Below the pieces are notes generated by a model. It worked only from the letters and a program-made list of their open reading frames with translations. It was not told the origin of the DNA and searched no databases. Shown here one piece after another: positions 13,280 to 24,268 of a DNA stretch of 64,000 nt. The DNA comes from Plantago major (lineage: Eukaryota; Streptophyta; Magnoliopsida; Lamiales; Plantaginaceae). Position numbers and translations under genes: made by a program. Location: NCBI GenBank assembly GCA_026545765.1, contig CM048839.1:61067677-61131676 (forward strand), written 5' to 3'. The first letter of the stretch is position 1, and the number at the start of each line of letters is the position of its first letter.

Positions 13280-13381
13280 TGCGTTATGTTTGAACATGTC
13301 ACTTTATTTTGTTTTATGATCAAACTATTGGATCTTTTGTTAAGGGGGAGGCGTTGTGAAGAAAGGCAATAAGGGGGAGAT

Positions 13382-14144
13382 TGAAAGTTCACCGTTTTGT
13401 ACTTTGTTACATCAACAGTTAACTTAATAACTCTTTTGTTTTATTGCAGGGTATTTCTGTAATATTGCCTTCTTCACTAATATTTAACCTAGTTCGACAA
13501 TTGTAGTCTCTTGTGTTAACAGGTTGAAGATTTCGGGGATTTGGAAGAAACAAAGGAGTCCTACTTAGCTTGGTCTATTTAAGGAAAAAGATCAGAGATT
13601 GAATTCTTTAAAGACTATATCTTGGACTGAACGATTGAAGATTTGATAAGCATGGAAAGTAAAATCTGGAAGATATGTCCTTGGTAGAAGAACGATGCTA
13701 TATATACAAGGTCAAGGACGGCTTCAAAGTAACAAGAAAAGAGTGATCATTTGCAAGACCTTATTGAAGTTACTTTGTGTTTACTAGACATTGTAGTTGT
13801 AGTTTGACAGAGAGTGTTTCTCGATCATCTTGGATTGACTAGATTGGCAACTATATAATAGGTAGCACTATTCTACTTAGTTTGGTTTTGCAGTTCAAGG
13901 TTTCATCTGTGGAAACTTGAATATTTTTTTGATAAATTCATTTAATCAATATAGTGGATATTTGCCTTTGGCTCGGCTGGTATATTATACCATCTAAGAA
14001 AAACAACTCTGAGTTCTTTAGTTTATTTCTGTTGTGTATTGTTTTTCTGTTTGAATCAATGTTACACTAACAGTTATATCAACATTGATATATGCTGTTG
14101 TGTGATTGCAGTTTAGTACAAGTCCGGGTCCTTACGTTCTTTCA
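13382..14144 (+). repeat. LTR of element E
   Basis: It begins TGAAAGTTCACC one base after a polypurine tract and ends near TTCTTTCA, where homology to copy C begins. A TATA-like CTATATATACAAGG lies near 13690, about 310 bases in, as expected for an LTR promoter. Length is about 763 bp. The partner LTR is not in the window, so the ends are provisional. Confidence 0.5.
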
Positions 14145-14402
14145 GTTGTACTATTTTTCTCTTTTGTGTTCCCCCTCACTATATGATTCTCTTGATATCT
14201 GAGTTCCCGTCTCAGATTTCTGAGATAGCCTTTTACCCTTTGCCTTGTTGTCTGAGTACCCATCTCATATACCTTTTTGCTCAATTTTTAACCTTTAGCC
14301 TTGATATCTGAATACCTATTTCAGATTTCTCTTTCCTTCTTAAAGTACCTTTCTTTTTAGAAAGCCTTTCCCCTTCTCTTTTCGGCTTACTAAGTTCCCA
14401 TC
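14145..14402 (-). other. post-pol spacer of copy C with hairpin repeats
   Basis: It matches the spacers of copies A and B, including GATATCTGAG/CTCAGAT inverted words (for example 14194-14220) and the AACACAAAAGAG stretch near 14160. No ORF is present. Confidence 0.7.
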
Positions 14403-15651
14403 TCAGTGACCAAATTTTAGCACCTTGGTAATTCCATTAACCCAAGACCATGTCTTAAAGTTAGGAATCTTCTCTCTTGCAAGGCTTTGTGAAGTATCTG
14501 CAAGTTGGTCTTCAGTACCAATCTTGAGTACCTCAATATTTCCTTTTTCAATATGATCTCTAATGAAGTGGTGTCTAACATCAATGTGCTTTGTTCTAAC
14601 ATGAAACGTAGGATTCTGAGTTACGACAATAGCACTTGTGTTGTCACATAAAATAGGAGTTTTCTCTTCATTGATCTCATAGTCTCTGAGTTGTTGTTGT
14701 ATCCACAAGATTTGTGAAGCACAACACCCAGCAACAATATACTCTGCTTCTATGGTTGATGTGGCAATTGAATTTTGTTTCTTGCTGAACCAAGATATTA
14801 ATCTAGCACCAAGAAACTGACAAGTTCCTGATGTACTTTTTCTATCAAGCATTGATCCAGCATAGTCAGCATCTGAATAGCCAAATAAACTCAAGCCACT
14901 CACTTTTGGATACCACAATCCAACTTCGACAGTACCTTTAACATACCTTAGAATTTTCATAGCAATGTTGTAGTGTGACTGCATTGGATTTGTTTGAAAT
15001 CTTGCACACACACCAACTGCATATTGAATATCCGGTCTGCTTGCTGTAAGGTATAGTAGAGACACAAATAATTTCATATACTTGTGTTCTTCAACACTCT
15101 TGTCAGATTCAGTATAGGTCATTTTGGTTCCAATGCTCATAGGTATCTTAGCATTCTTCTCAGAAGGCATTAGATTAAACTTATTGAGCATGTCTTTTGC
15201 ATACTTTGTTTGACTAATGAATAGTCCATCATCAAGTTGCTTGTCTTGCAACCCTAGGAAGTAATTCAATTCTCCCATCACGCTCATCTCAAATTTTCTT
15301 TTTATGAGCTCAACAAAGTCTTCACAAAGTTGCTTGTCCTTAGATCCAAAGATTATGTCATCAACATAAACTTGTACTAAGAGTAGTTTCCCATCATGGT
15401 TCAATGTAAAGAGAGTTTTGTCAACTTCTCCTTGCTTAAATCCACTCCCTAGCAAGTAGTTGGCTAAAGTATCATACCATGCTCTTGGAGCTTGTTTAAG
15501 TCCATATAGAGCTTTCTGAAGCTTATAGACCATCTTTCTTTCTGAGGAAACTTCAAAACCAGGTGGTTGCTCAACATAGACTTCCTCAGCAAGCTCACCA
15601 TTTAGGAATGCACTTTTGACATCCATTTGGTAAACTTTAAAGTCATTATGA
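14403..15651 (-). pseudogene. pol of copy C: RT C-terminal part and RNase H
   Basis: An open frame of about 415 codons begins after the nested insertion with [19 protein letters not shown]. It includes VYVDDIIFGS, GYSDADYAGS, STIEAEY and KHIDVRHHFIRDH. A frameshift near 14500 replaces the usual TKPL ending. The upstream half of RT is at 17119-17361, separated by the insertion 15657-17114. This is the least damaged RT/RNase H segment in the window, with the YVDD site preserved. Confidence 0.88.
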
Positions 15652-15656
15652 GCTGT

Positions 15657-17114
15657 TGTTGTGCTCAAATTATAAGTAGTAAAGCAGTGTTGTAGACAGA
15701 CACAGCTAAACCATAAGATCGTTCTCTCAAGGAACTAATCAGCAATTGCAAAGTTATGGAGTACAGATAAACAAGTATGTTGAAGCAATAAGACCAGGAA
15801 TATTTGTTCTACTTATTCTAGCTAATCGAAGGCAGAAAACCTAGGTGACTCTTAACATAGTTAATGGAAAGTATGAACACAGTAGTTAAGCTCAGGATAA
15901 ATATGTTTACGGGAATGTATTCACCGCCTGCTTATGGTGATTCACATGTTGTCACAGTTTGAATGTCCAATAACAGCAAAATCGATCTTAACAAATTCGT
16001 TTTCGAAACTTTAGATTAACGTAATTATCTGATTGTCAAACAGATAATCCTTGAACAAACAATTAGAGGATTTTAGCGATCTAATTTCACAAGTTATTAC
16101 GAAGATGTTTTATCTAGGTTAACTCCGTGTCAATCGAATCCATAGCAACAAACCCTAACATACAAAATCATTTACTTCACTACTGCGTTCATACAAGAAT
16201 TAGCTAATTAACGACATTGTAGAAGCATGCAAATCCATTCTCACATGAATACACATAAGATTGAAGGAAACGAAGAATCAAGCATAAACAATCAATCAAG
16301 TTGTCAAATTGAAAGAAGATATGCAATAGAATATCGAATACTAACCTCCAAACGTGAATTCGTTAATCAAACACATGATTACAAGTCAATAGCTAAATCC
16401 CCAAGTGTACAAGATGAAACCTTGGGTTCTTGGACCCCCAAATTTGGTTTATAATAAAGTATATCTGAAGTTATGGTGAAAGAAATCTATTTAAAGGAGA
16501 AAAATGAAGAAAAACGAGTGAGAAATTGCCAAAATATTGACCAAACGACCCGGGACGCATCCTGGAAGTTCTGGGACGCGTCCCAGATTCCTGTGCCACT
16601 AAAACTTCTCTAGATGCATGTACATGCCGAATTTGGCCATACTTCCTTCATGAAAGTTGTAGCCCTTTGAATTATATACGTGTGGCCACCAAAATCAGGT
16701 CAATCGGACATTGTATGAGAGAGGTATGGCCAAAATGGCTAGACTGCTCCGTAAGTTTCACTTTTTCACAGTCTCGCTTTAATGACTCTAAAATCTTCGG
16801 CCGAAACTCCGAATCCACTTCCGTTTTTGCCATTTTGATCCAATTTCAAAGATCTAGACTCATTTCTAAATTTCCAAAATCATCATTTTTACTCCGATTT
16901 TCACCTAAAAACACAACAATCTGCAAAACATAACTAAAACACGAAAAACATGAAAAAGCACAAGAAACACTATAAAATACTATCAAAGACTTACAAAAAC
17001 ACGGTAAAAAAGATATGATGAACCTCTAAATTATGCTCTCATCAAACGCTAACAAAGACTTACAAAAACACGGTAAAAAAGACATGATGAACCTCTAAAT
17101 TATGGTCTCATCAG
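15657..17114 (-). mobile_element. solo-LTR-like insertion G1 inside RT of copy C
   Basis: Read on the minus strand it starts TGATGAGACC and ends GCACAACA, with TG..CA ends. The flanking five bases are GCTGT and GCTGC on the plus strand, a target duplication with one mismatch. Its start is shared with insertion G2. The first about 67 bases are tandemly duplicated (17114-17048 and 17047-16981). It holds no supported coding sequence. A GC-rich palindrome GGGACGCGTCCC lies near 16573. I infer a solo LTR, or a small non-autonomous element, of a family not otherwise seen here. Confidence 0.75.
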
Positions 17115-17118
17115 CTGC

Positions 17119-19229
17119 AAAGGCTAGAAATAGTCTGATTGCATCCAATCTTGCAACTGGAGCATATGACTCATCAAAATCTAATCCTTCAGTCTGGGTG
17201 AATCCCTTGGCAACCAACCTTGCCTGGTTTCTGGTTATTTCACCAGATTCATTCATCTTGTTTCTGAAAACCCACTTAGTTCCTATGATAGATATTCCAT
17301 CAATATAGGGAACTAGTTTCCAGACTTTGTTTCTTTCAAATTGATCCAATTCTTCTTGCATTGCTAAGATCTAGTCTTGGTCTCTTAATGCCTCTTTAAT
17401 GGTCTTTGGTTCAATATTTGAGATGAAACATCCATAGAGAGAATTTGTATTTTTTGCAATTGCTCTCCTAGTTCTTACCCCTTGGTCTAAAGGACCTATC
17501 ACATCCTTTGCAGGATGATCTCTTATCCATTTTATAATGGGTTTAGAACTAGTAGGATCATTATCATTATGATCCATTTCTGTATCACTATGATTATGAT
17601 AAGATACTTGTTCAGTATCTGAGATATCTGGCACTTGTAATGTGCTTGGGATATCTGACACTTGTTCAGTGTCCTGGGTATCTGAGACTGGATTCACAAC
17701 AACCTCCAGCTTAGAGACCTCTTCATGATGAAGATTCTCAGTGTCTTGATCCATTTCTGGATTTCTCATAGGAAATTCTTCATCCTGTCTTAGAGTAATC
17801 TGGTTATTACTCGACAATGGTTGCCTTTCTTCGTCAGACTCATCCTCTAAGTGAATGACAGAATCATTTCCTCTCTGAGATTCTTGTTCAGAATCCTTGA
17901 TCATAAGTTCTTTGAACCTATCTGAGAGTTCTTCATTCAAAGGTACTTTCTTGTTTCCTATATAGAATACTGCATGGACAGATTCTTCAATCTTTTGTGT
18001 ACTTTTGTTGTAGATTCTGTAAGCTTTGCTATTCAATGAATAACCAAGAAATACTCCTTCATCTACTTTTGGTTGAAATGTTCTTAGATATTCTTTACCA
18101 TTGTTAAGAACAAAACATTTGCAACCAAACACCCTTAAATGTTTGATACTAGGGGGTCTACCAATCAATAACTTATAAGAAGTCTTATCATGGTGTTTAT
18201 TGATCAAACATCTATTTTGAGTGTAGCATGTTGTATTTACAGCTTCAACCCAATAGATTTCACTTATTTCAGTGTTGTTCTTGCTCCCTCTTTCAAGTTC
18301 CTATTCTTCCTTTCAGCAACACCATTTTGTTGTGTTGTCCTTACTGAAGATAGTTGATGTTGTATACCTTTGCAAGTACAAAACTCTTTTATGTACTGGT
18401 TCACACACTCAATACCATGGTCTGTTCTGATCACAGATACCTTGTCATTTTTCATGACTTCAAGCTTATTCAGCAGGCTTGGTATCTCGACCCTTGCGTC
18501 AGATTTTTGTATAAGGAAAACAACCCAAGTGAATTTTGAGTAGTCATCCACAACAACCAGACCATACTTCTTTCCTGCATAACCAGTTACTGAGGACTCA
18601 AAGAGATCCATATGTAACAGTTGCAGTGGCCTCACACTGGAATGTCTAGTTTTAGACTTGAAAGATGTTTTGGCTTGTTTCCCTAATTGGCAAGCTGGAC
18701 ATACACCATCCTTTTTGTAAGCCATTTTAGGTAATCCAACAACCAATTCTTTCTTGGCTAGCTTGTTCAATGTTTTGAAATTTAAGTGACTCATCCTTTT
18801 GTGCCATAGCTAATTTTCTTCAGTGTATCCAGATTGACTTACCATGAGGCATTCTTCAGTTGTGACAGATGCCCAGTCAGCAACATAGAGACTTCCTTTC
18901 CGCCTAGCAACGAAGACTACCTGCTTTGACTCATTGTCAATCAATTTGCAGAATTTAGATTTTATCTTCATTGAGAACCCCTATTCAGCAAGTTGACTTA
19001 TGCTTAGAAGATTATATTTCAATCCCTTCAGATGTAGTACTCCAGTGATTATAAGGGCTCCAATTTTCAGATCTCCAAATCCTACGGTTGGATTCACTTC
19101 TCCTCCTGCAAATATGATATATGGTCCTGTATCGCATACTCTGTAGTTAACCAGATTTGCTTTGTCTCCTGTCATGTGCTTCCCACATCCACTATCAAAA
19201 TGACACATTGGATTCTTCTTTAGAGTGTT
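17119..19229 (-). pseudogene. pol of copy C: protease, integrase, linker and RT N-terminal part
   Basis: Starting at the gag junction at 19229, the frame shows the protease motif HFDSGCGKHMTGD, then the pre-integrase block MSHLNFKTLNKLAKKEL, the LHMDLFESSVTGYAGKKYG integrase core, RTDHG and QQNGVAERKNR. The acidic linker carries repeated DTEQVSDI words, and RT begins [10 protein letters not shown] to RLFLAFAA before the insertion. Stops occur near 18981, 18795, 18264 and 17373. Protease follows gag directly in one frame here (ORF 19448-18981 spans the junction), unlike copy B. Confidence 0.85.
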
Positions 19230-21749
19230 CTCATCAGCCATTAGGCATGGCTCGATGTTGGAGTAATTTGGATACACCTCCTCAGCAACCCCACACATTT
19301 CTTTCTTCTTTTGACCGAAGTCAACTAATTCATGAGTGATGCCACACAACTCTGGTGATGGAAGTTTAGAATCATCTGAGTCTTCATCCTCAGACTCAGA
19401 GTCAAGATTAAGAGCATCCAGTTGGATTTGAATTTTCTTTATGCTCACTGACTTCTCTTGAAATTTCTCCTATCTTTCTTGTCACATGTCTTTAGCTTGT
19501 TATAAGCTGGGCAGTCTCTTTTAAAGTGACCAGGCTTCTAACAATAGAAACAAATATCGTTTCCAATTTCTACTCCCTCAGTACTTGATGCTTGCTGAGC
19601 AGGCTTGTTCAACGAGCTAGTCAATTTCATACTTTTGTAATGGTGATAGTTGGGACCTATATGCTTTTTCAGCTTCTCTTTGACCCTACTTCTTTTTAAT
19701 TCCTGACTGACGTACTTTCTCATGTGCTTTATGATGAGACTATAATTTAGGGTCTCATTTGGTCCTTTTTAGCGGTCCTTGTTTGTATTTGTCTTTAGTT
19801 TTGTAGTGTTTTTTGTTCATTTTTACGCTTTGGTATTTATTTATATTTTGCAGGAATCGATGTCTTTTGAGCCAAATAAGGTCAAGCTAGTTTGCATGGC
19901 TCGCCGCGGTGAGATTTTATGAAGCTGCTGGAATTTCATCTTGAGGAGCCCACCGCGGCGGAAAAATTTTACGAGTGGCTCCCCCATCTTGGAGAAAGAC
20001 GCTCGCCGCGGTGAGAATTTACGAGCCGGATATATAATCGACAAAAGAAAGCTCGTCGCGGTGAGACGCGCAGGCTCAGAATTTGTTCTCCTTATTAGCT
20101 TAGAATTAGTAATACTTTTGGATACTTCTTTTAACCTAGTTCATAGAAAAAGCTCCAGATTCATACATTGACATTGAAACAATTTGGAGCTTGGTTTTAT
20201 CCTTGATTGATTTATCGATATCGAATTCCTGATCACCATGGTAATTCTCTATTGTTTATCTCTTTACAATTCATTCTTGTTCTTGTTTGTCGAATTGTAT
20301 GAGCTTGCATGCAATTATCATTCTGTTTATGTTTATCATGAGCAATATCTTGAAGTCTTTCATCTTTCAATCAATCATGAGTAGCTAAACCACTCTGGAC
20401 ATGGCAGTTGCGTGATAGCTTTGCGTATTCGCTTCTAGGGTTTGAAATCGTTCATATAGGTTAGGCTCGTTCAAAGATCTTCGTAAAAACCCTTCAATTC
20501 AATACTCTCGTTCAAAGATTCTCTATAACGTTTTGGTTAAGAATCGTGGATTGACAACCCACGATTACTCTAGTTCAAATATCTTCAAACTCGTTTGGTA
20601 AAGGTTGAATTGATAGTTTTCTGTACACCGACCGTGTGACAGTTTGAACGTATCCCTAGAGCGAATTAGCATTGCTTGACCGTAACTACCATGTTCTTTC
20701 TATCTCATTCTTACAAACAACTACATTTTTAATTTCCATTTTCTAGTTTTAAGAAGTACTCAAATTCAAACAAACCAACATTGTTTCACAAGTAACTGTT
20801 TGTTTTCAATCGTTGCGATAGCCTAATTGATTCCTTAGTGAACAATCTCGTGGTTAGCATTGTCTATTTACAGCAACTGCTTTCTACTGGTTTCCTGAGT
20901 AGTAATTTGAGCATATCACTTTACAGCAAGAGCGTTTTCCTCAGTCACATCTTTGGTATCCTTCTTTTTCAGAAGTACCTTGAGTTACTAGAGCAACATT
21001 CTGCGATGTTTCAGCAGTCATATGTCCTCTTTTCTTTGTCTCATAGTTGATAGTTGCCAAATGTGAGAGAAAAGCTCTACTGGATTGATATTAGGCATTC
21101 CTTGGTTGAAATAGAATTACTAAGTATGTTTCCAGTTTTGATTCAAGCTTCCAACAATAGTCTTAACCTTTTTAGAGTTAGAATATCTCTCACTTTCACC
21201 AAGTGCAGCCATTTCACTCATCAGTGTTGTAAACTTGAAATCAAGTTCTTCAAGAGTCTCAATGGGACCTTGTTTGAAATTTTGGAATTTGAGCTTCAAA
21301 ACTTCGAACTTGTTTTCCTTGGTTTTCTCAGTGCCGGCACAGATTTCTTCAATCAGTGACCAGGCTTCTTTCGCCGTTTGTGCACATCACAGTTTGCATT
21401 GTATGTGGTCTGAAGTAAAACGTATAATGATGTCTCTAGCTTGACCATCTAGCCAATTTCTCTTGGAATATTCCGATGTCCAGAGATGTCTGGGCTTTGG
21501 TTCATACGCAATTTTACCAGTTGGTCTTGCACTCGATGTTGTACCAAATGTGGAGGAACCCGCAGCATCTGTTTCCTTATCTCGACCATTCGAAACCTCA
21601 GTGACTTGCTTTTCTCTTAGAATGACAAAGGGGCCATTCTTTATTACTTCGATCATCTTGTCACTGATAGCTTCCAGGTGAAGCATCATGTTGTTCTTCC
21701 CTTTCTCATAGTTCTCTATCTTGAGATCGGGTGCATCGCACAGAGACAT
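19230..21749 (-). pseudogene. gag of copy C, spliced form, interrupted by a solo LTR
   Basis: The ATG at 21749 starts MSLCDAP, as in copy D. The N-terminal nucleocapsid-type domain runs to about 21387, continues in other frames to 20924, and after insertion G2 resumes at 19731. A zinc knuckle of CX2CX4HX4C type is present near 19540, but a stop follows its second cysteine. The C-terminal part (ESEDEDSDDSKLPSPELCGITHELVDF) leads to codon GAG at 19232-19230, joined directly to AAC at 19229. In copies B and D the GAG is instead followed by GTAA and about 1.2 kb of additional sequence. Confidence 0.85.
19732..20918 (+). mobile_element. solo-LTR-like insertion G2 inside gag of copy C
   Basis: It starts TGATGAGACTATAATTTAG and ends GAGCATATCA, with TG..CA ends and a perfect 5-bp target duplication CTTTA (19727-19731 and 20919-20923). 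Length is 1187 bp. It carries four near-palindromic GC-rich words of the form CTCGCCGCGGTGAG at 19900, about 19949, 20002 and 20052. There is no supported ORF. It shares its first about 20 bases with G1, so both belong to one family. Confidence 0.85.
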
Positions 21750-21851
21750 CCTGCAGAAAACACTAAACAAACAAAGCAAGTGTATGTGGTAAGCAGTTAG
21801 TGGGCACATATCTAAGATCTAGGTTCAGTGCAGAAGGTTAAAGAACTTCCT

Positions 21852-21863
21852 GCTCTGATACCA
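21852..21863 (-). promoter_or_regulatory. primer-binding site of copy C (initiator Met-tRNA)
   Basis: The minus strand reads TGGTATCAGAGC two bases after the LTR end, complementary to the 3' end of plant initiator Met-tRNA. This is the standard copia primer site. Confidence 0.9.
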
Positions 21864-21865
21864 CT

Positions 21866-23324
21866 TGTTGGTCCAGATAACGGCAAAGTAAAAGATTAGA
21901 GGAAGGGGGTGAATAGTTTTTTCAAACGTTTGTCGATAAAACAGTTTCTCATATATCTGTGAGGATATCTGATACTCACAATCAGAAAGTGGAAGACTTT
22001 AGTGATAAGTGCACGTGCTCAGAAAGCTATAAGTGTGTAAGTTCTCAGCAAGTAAATAAAGCAATATGTAAAGTGAAGTAAGTAAATCACACAAAGTTTT
22101 ATAGTGGTATCTGAGGGTGGCATAATCCCCCAACTAATCCACTCGCCCTTTCTCAGAACTTGAATCCACTAAGATAAGATAATGAGTTCCCCTTACAGAA
22201 TCCTATCGTTTGATCCCTTTTACACTAGGTTCCCAACCAAGTGTTCCCCCGGCCCTGAGTTGTTCCTCAGCTATGAGCTAAGTACTTCCTCTACTCAGTA
22301 ACCTTTGAATTGTTCCTAGGTTCCCAAACTATGTACTTCCTGTGCTCAACGCCTTGTTGGTGTTGGTTATGGTAGTTTATCAGGTGAGATTTCTTTATAA
22401 CTTATACAGTTATGTTCCAGATAGCTCTATAGAATCAATCTTACTTAATACACTTCACAATGTATGGTAAGTTGTTCTTTACTGACCCAAGTCTTTGTTG
22501 TATGTTCAAGAGAATGAATCTTAGATATCGGTCGCAACTTAATCTTTTTATTCAACTGTTTCACAATGAACAATGCTTGTTAAGGATCAGGACACTTAGA
22601 ACTTTCATGCTACTTAGAATTTAAGAGCTTTAGTCACAACAGTAAGCTAGAGAGTAAGTAGTTTGAATGCTTGTATGCTTGAGTATGAGTTGTGTTCAGT
22701 GAAGTTCAATGTGTGTCTTCAAGCATTCTAAGTGGTGATATTTATAGTTGAATTTCAAGTCATTTGAATAGTATACGTTAAGCTTCTTTGAAAATCAAAC
22801 TATTGATATCTGTAAATAGTACTGTAGTGAGCTTTGTCTCTTTTCAGAGATTTTCTCGTTTGTTCAGACATCTCTGTCTACTTAATTAATGCACTGTACT
22901 ATTTTTGTCCAGTAGTCTCAACGGATAGGTGCAAGGTATCTAAGCCTTGACACACTCCTTTCTCAGTAACCTGAACTCCTCAGATATCTATTAGGAAACT
23001 TGTTCTTTGACAACACTTGATTCTTTAAGGTTTCTGGAAAGAGGTTTCTGAGGAGACACATCTCCTTAGTCTTCAGCAATCTTGTGCAGTTTCTTGATCT
23101 TCGGAAATTGAGTTCTTCTGCTGGATGCTTCCTTCCTGGTCTTCTTCAAAGATATAAAAATTACATTCTGAGACCTAACATCCTATACAAGATTTGCTAG
23201 ACTAACAAACTCAGTAAGCTTCCTCTTTTACAATGTTCAACTGAACTAAGAGTACTAGTTACCTTTCTGAACCAAGATAAGTCATTGGGGTTGCTGATCA
23301 AAATCTAAACAGATATTCATAACA
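21866..23324 (-). repeat. 5' LTR of copy C
   Basis: The inner end is CCAACA at 21866 and the outer end matches TGTTA-GAATATCTGTTTAG at 23324. Length is 1459 bp, shorter than the LTRs of A and B. The C run near the inner end (G run on this strand, near 21905) is only five or so bases long. Confidence 0.9.
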
Positions 23325-23336
23325 GCGTCAAAAATT

Positions 23337-23354
23337 TGGCGCCGCTGCCGAGGA
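23337..23354 (+). promoter_or_regulatory. primer-binding site, tRNA-Asp type
   Basis: TGGCGCCGCTGCCGAGGA differs at two positions from the complement of the plant tRNA-Asp 3' end. A site of this kind directly after the LTR is known from Athila/Tat gypsy elements. Confidence 0.65.
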
Positions 23355-23541
23355 ATTCATTCCTATGTTCTTTTAGAGTAGGATCAATTGTGTTAGTTGC
23401 GTATCTTTTATTTGAAAAAAAAAAAGAAAAAAAAATAGAAAATCTTTAAAACACATTTATTTTACTTTTTATGTCTTTTTTGTTTTCAATTGTTTTGGTG
23501 GAACTACTCCTGGTTTCTTGTTTTTGTGTGTGTAGGTTAAT

Positions 23542-24113
23542 ATGGATGACTCTTACTGCGAAGTGTGTGACAATGGAGAATATGTGCACAACGAGAGATA
23601 TTTCATTGCCAAGAGGAATCTCTTTCACTTCGAGCAAGGAGAGGATGAAAAATTCCATGATACTTGGTACATGTATTTGGAATTTGAGCTGGAGTGGATC
23701 ATGACATGTCGGAGGAGTGCATGATGTTCTATTTCGGCAAGGCGTTGAGAGGGGAAAATAGGAAGATAATGGATGTTATTGCCGGTGGTTACATTGAGGG
23801 TGTGGATCTAGATTAGGCAAGTGATTTCTTTGAACTGACTGCTTATCTGACTAGGTTGCATTCCATGGGGTATGTGCCAACGTGTCTACTTTGAAGGGAA
23901 CTAGTTGAGTCTGAAGTGATGGAAGAAGAGACGTCAGATTGCATTACTACGCCAGATAAATATACCTCTTCCTTGTTTGATGATGGAGGGATGGATACCC
24001 CAGATTTAGAAAGCACTTCCATGCCACTTGAGCCCATAGAGAACACTTCCATGCCACTAGAGTCCATAGAGAGCCATGTGCCTCATCACCCCGACACCAC
24101 CTATATGAAATGA
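23542..24113 (+). pseudogene. gypsy gag N-terminal fragment, frameshifted
   Basis: The frame from the ATG at 23542 encodes MDDSYCEVCDNGEYVHNERY and stops at 23724. A second frame overlapping it encodes SEECMMFYFGKALRGENRK followed by a GG-containing segment, reminiscent of the FY-GL...R..D...GG motif of gypsy Gag proteins. It reads on through ELTAYLTRLHSMGYVP. A further frame at 23916-24113 holds a duplicated SMPLE-IE block. The assignment rests on the motif and the adjacent primer site. Confidence 0.5.
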
Positions 24114-24268
24114 ATTGGTACCTACAAAAATATTCATATATCAATTATCAGTACTGACTTGAAAAATCTAAGAAAGAGATTTGAAATACCGGTATACATG
24201 GAACCGAGAAATGAATAAGCATATGCGAAATTCGATGGACATAAATTATTGAACATGTAAATGGGGAT

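Larger units (their letters stand above)
10924..14144 (+). mobile_element. element E: 3' part of a second copia-like LTR element
   Basis: The stretch contains a decayed ORF with the look of the plant-transposon-associated extra ORF, then two G-rich polypurine runs (TAAGGGGGAG near 13350 and AAGGGGGAGA at 13371-13380), then an LTR-like sequence. Its 5' part is missing at the junction with copy A. Its right end abuts the post-pol spacer of copy C at about 14144, so it may have inserted into copy C. The lineage is inferred from the layout; gag and pol are not in the window. Confidence 0.6.
14145..23324 (-). mobile_element. SIRE/Maximus-type copia retrotransposon, copy C, 3'-truncated and carrying two nested insertions
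   Basis: Read on the minus strand it has a 5' LTR (23324-21866), primer site, gag, protease, integrase, RT and RNase H, and about 250 bases of post-pol spacer. It is then cut at element E. It lacks the third ORF and 3' LTR. Two LTR-like elements of another family are inserted, one in gag and one in RT. Unlike B and D, it lacks the gag intron exactly. Base 23325 onward is a gypsy primer-site region, so copy C probably inserted next to that element's LTR. Confidence 0.9.
23325..24268 (+). mobile_element. gypsy-type retrotransposon fragment: primer site and start of gag
   Basis: The fragment begins within a few bases of a tRNA-Asp-type primer site and continues into a decayed gag-like ORF. This arrangement is typical of Athila/Tat-group gypsy elements. 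Its LTR is missing, apparently separated by insertion of copy C. It ends near a possible LTR start at 24269. Confidence 0.6.

Noticed and set aside
24251-24268. Target duplication TGTAA for LTR F (24256-24260 and 41872-41876)
   Set aside because: Eight bases separate the left copy from the proposed LTR start, so the match may be chance.
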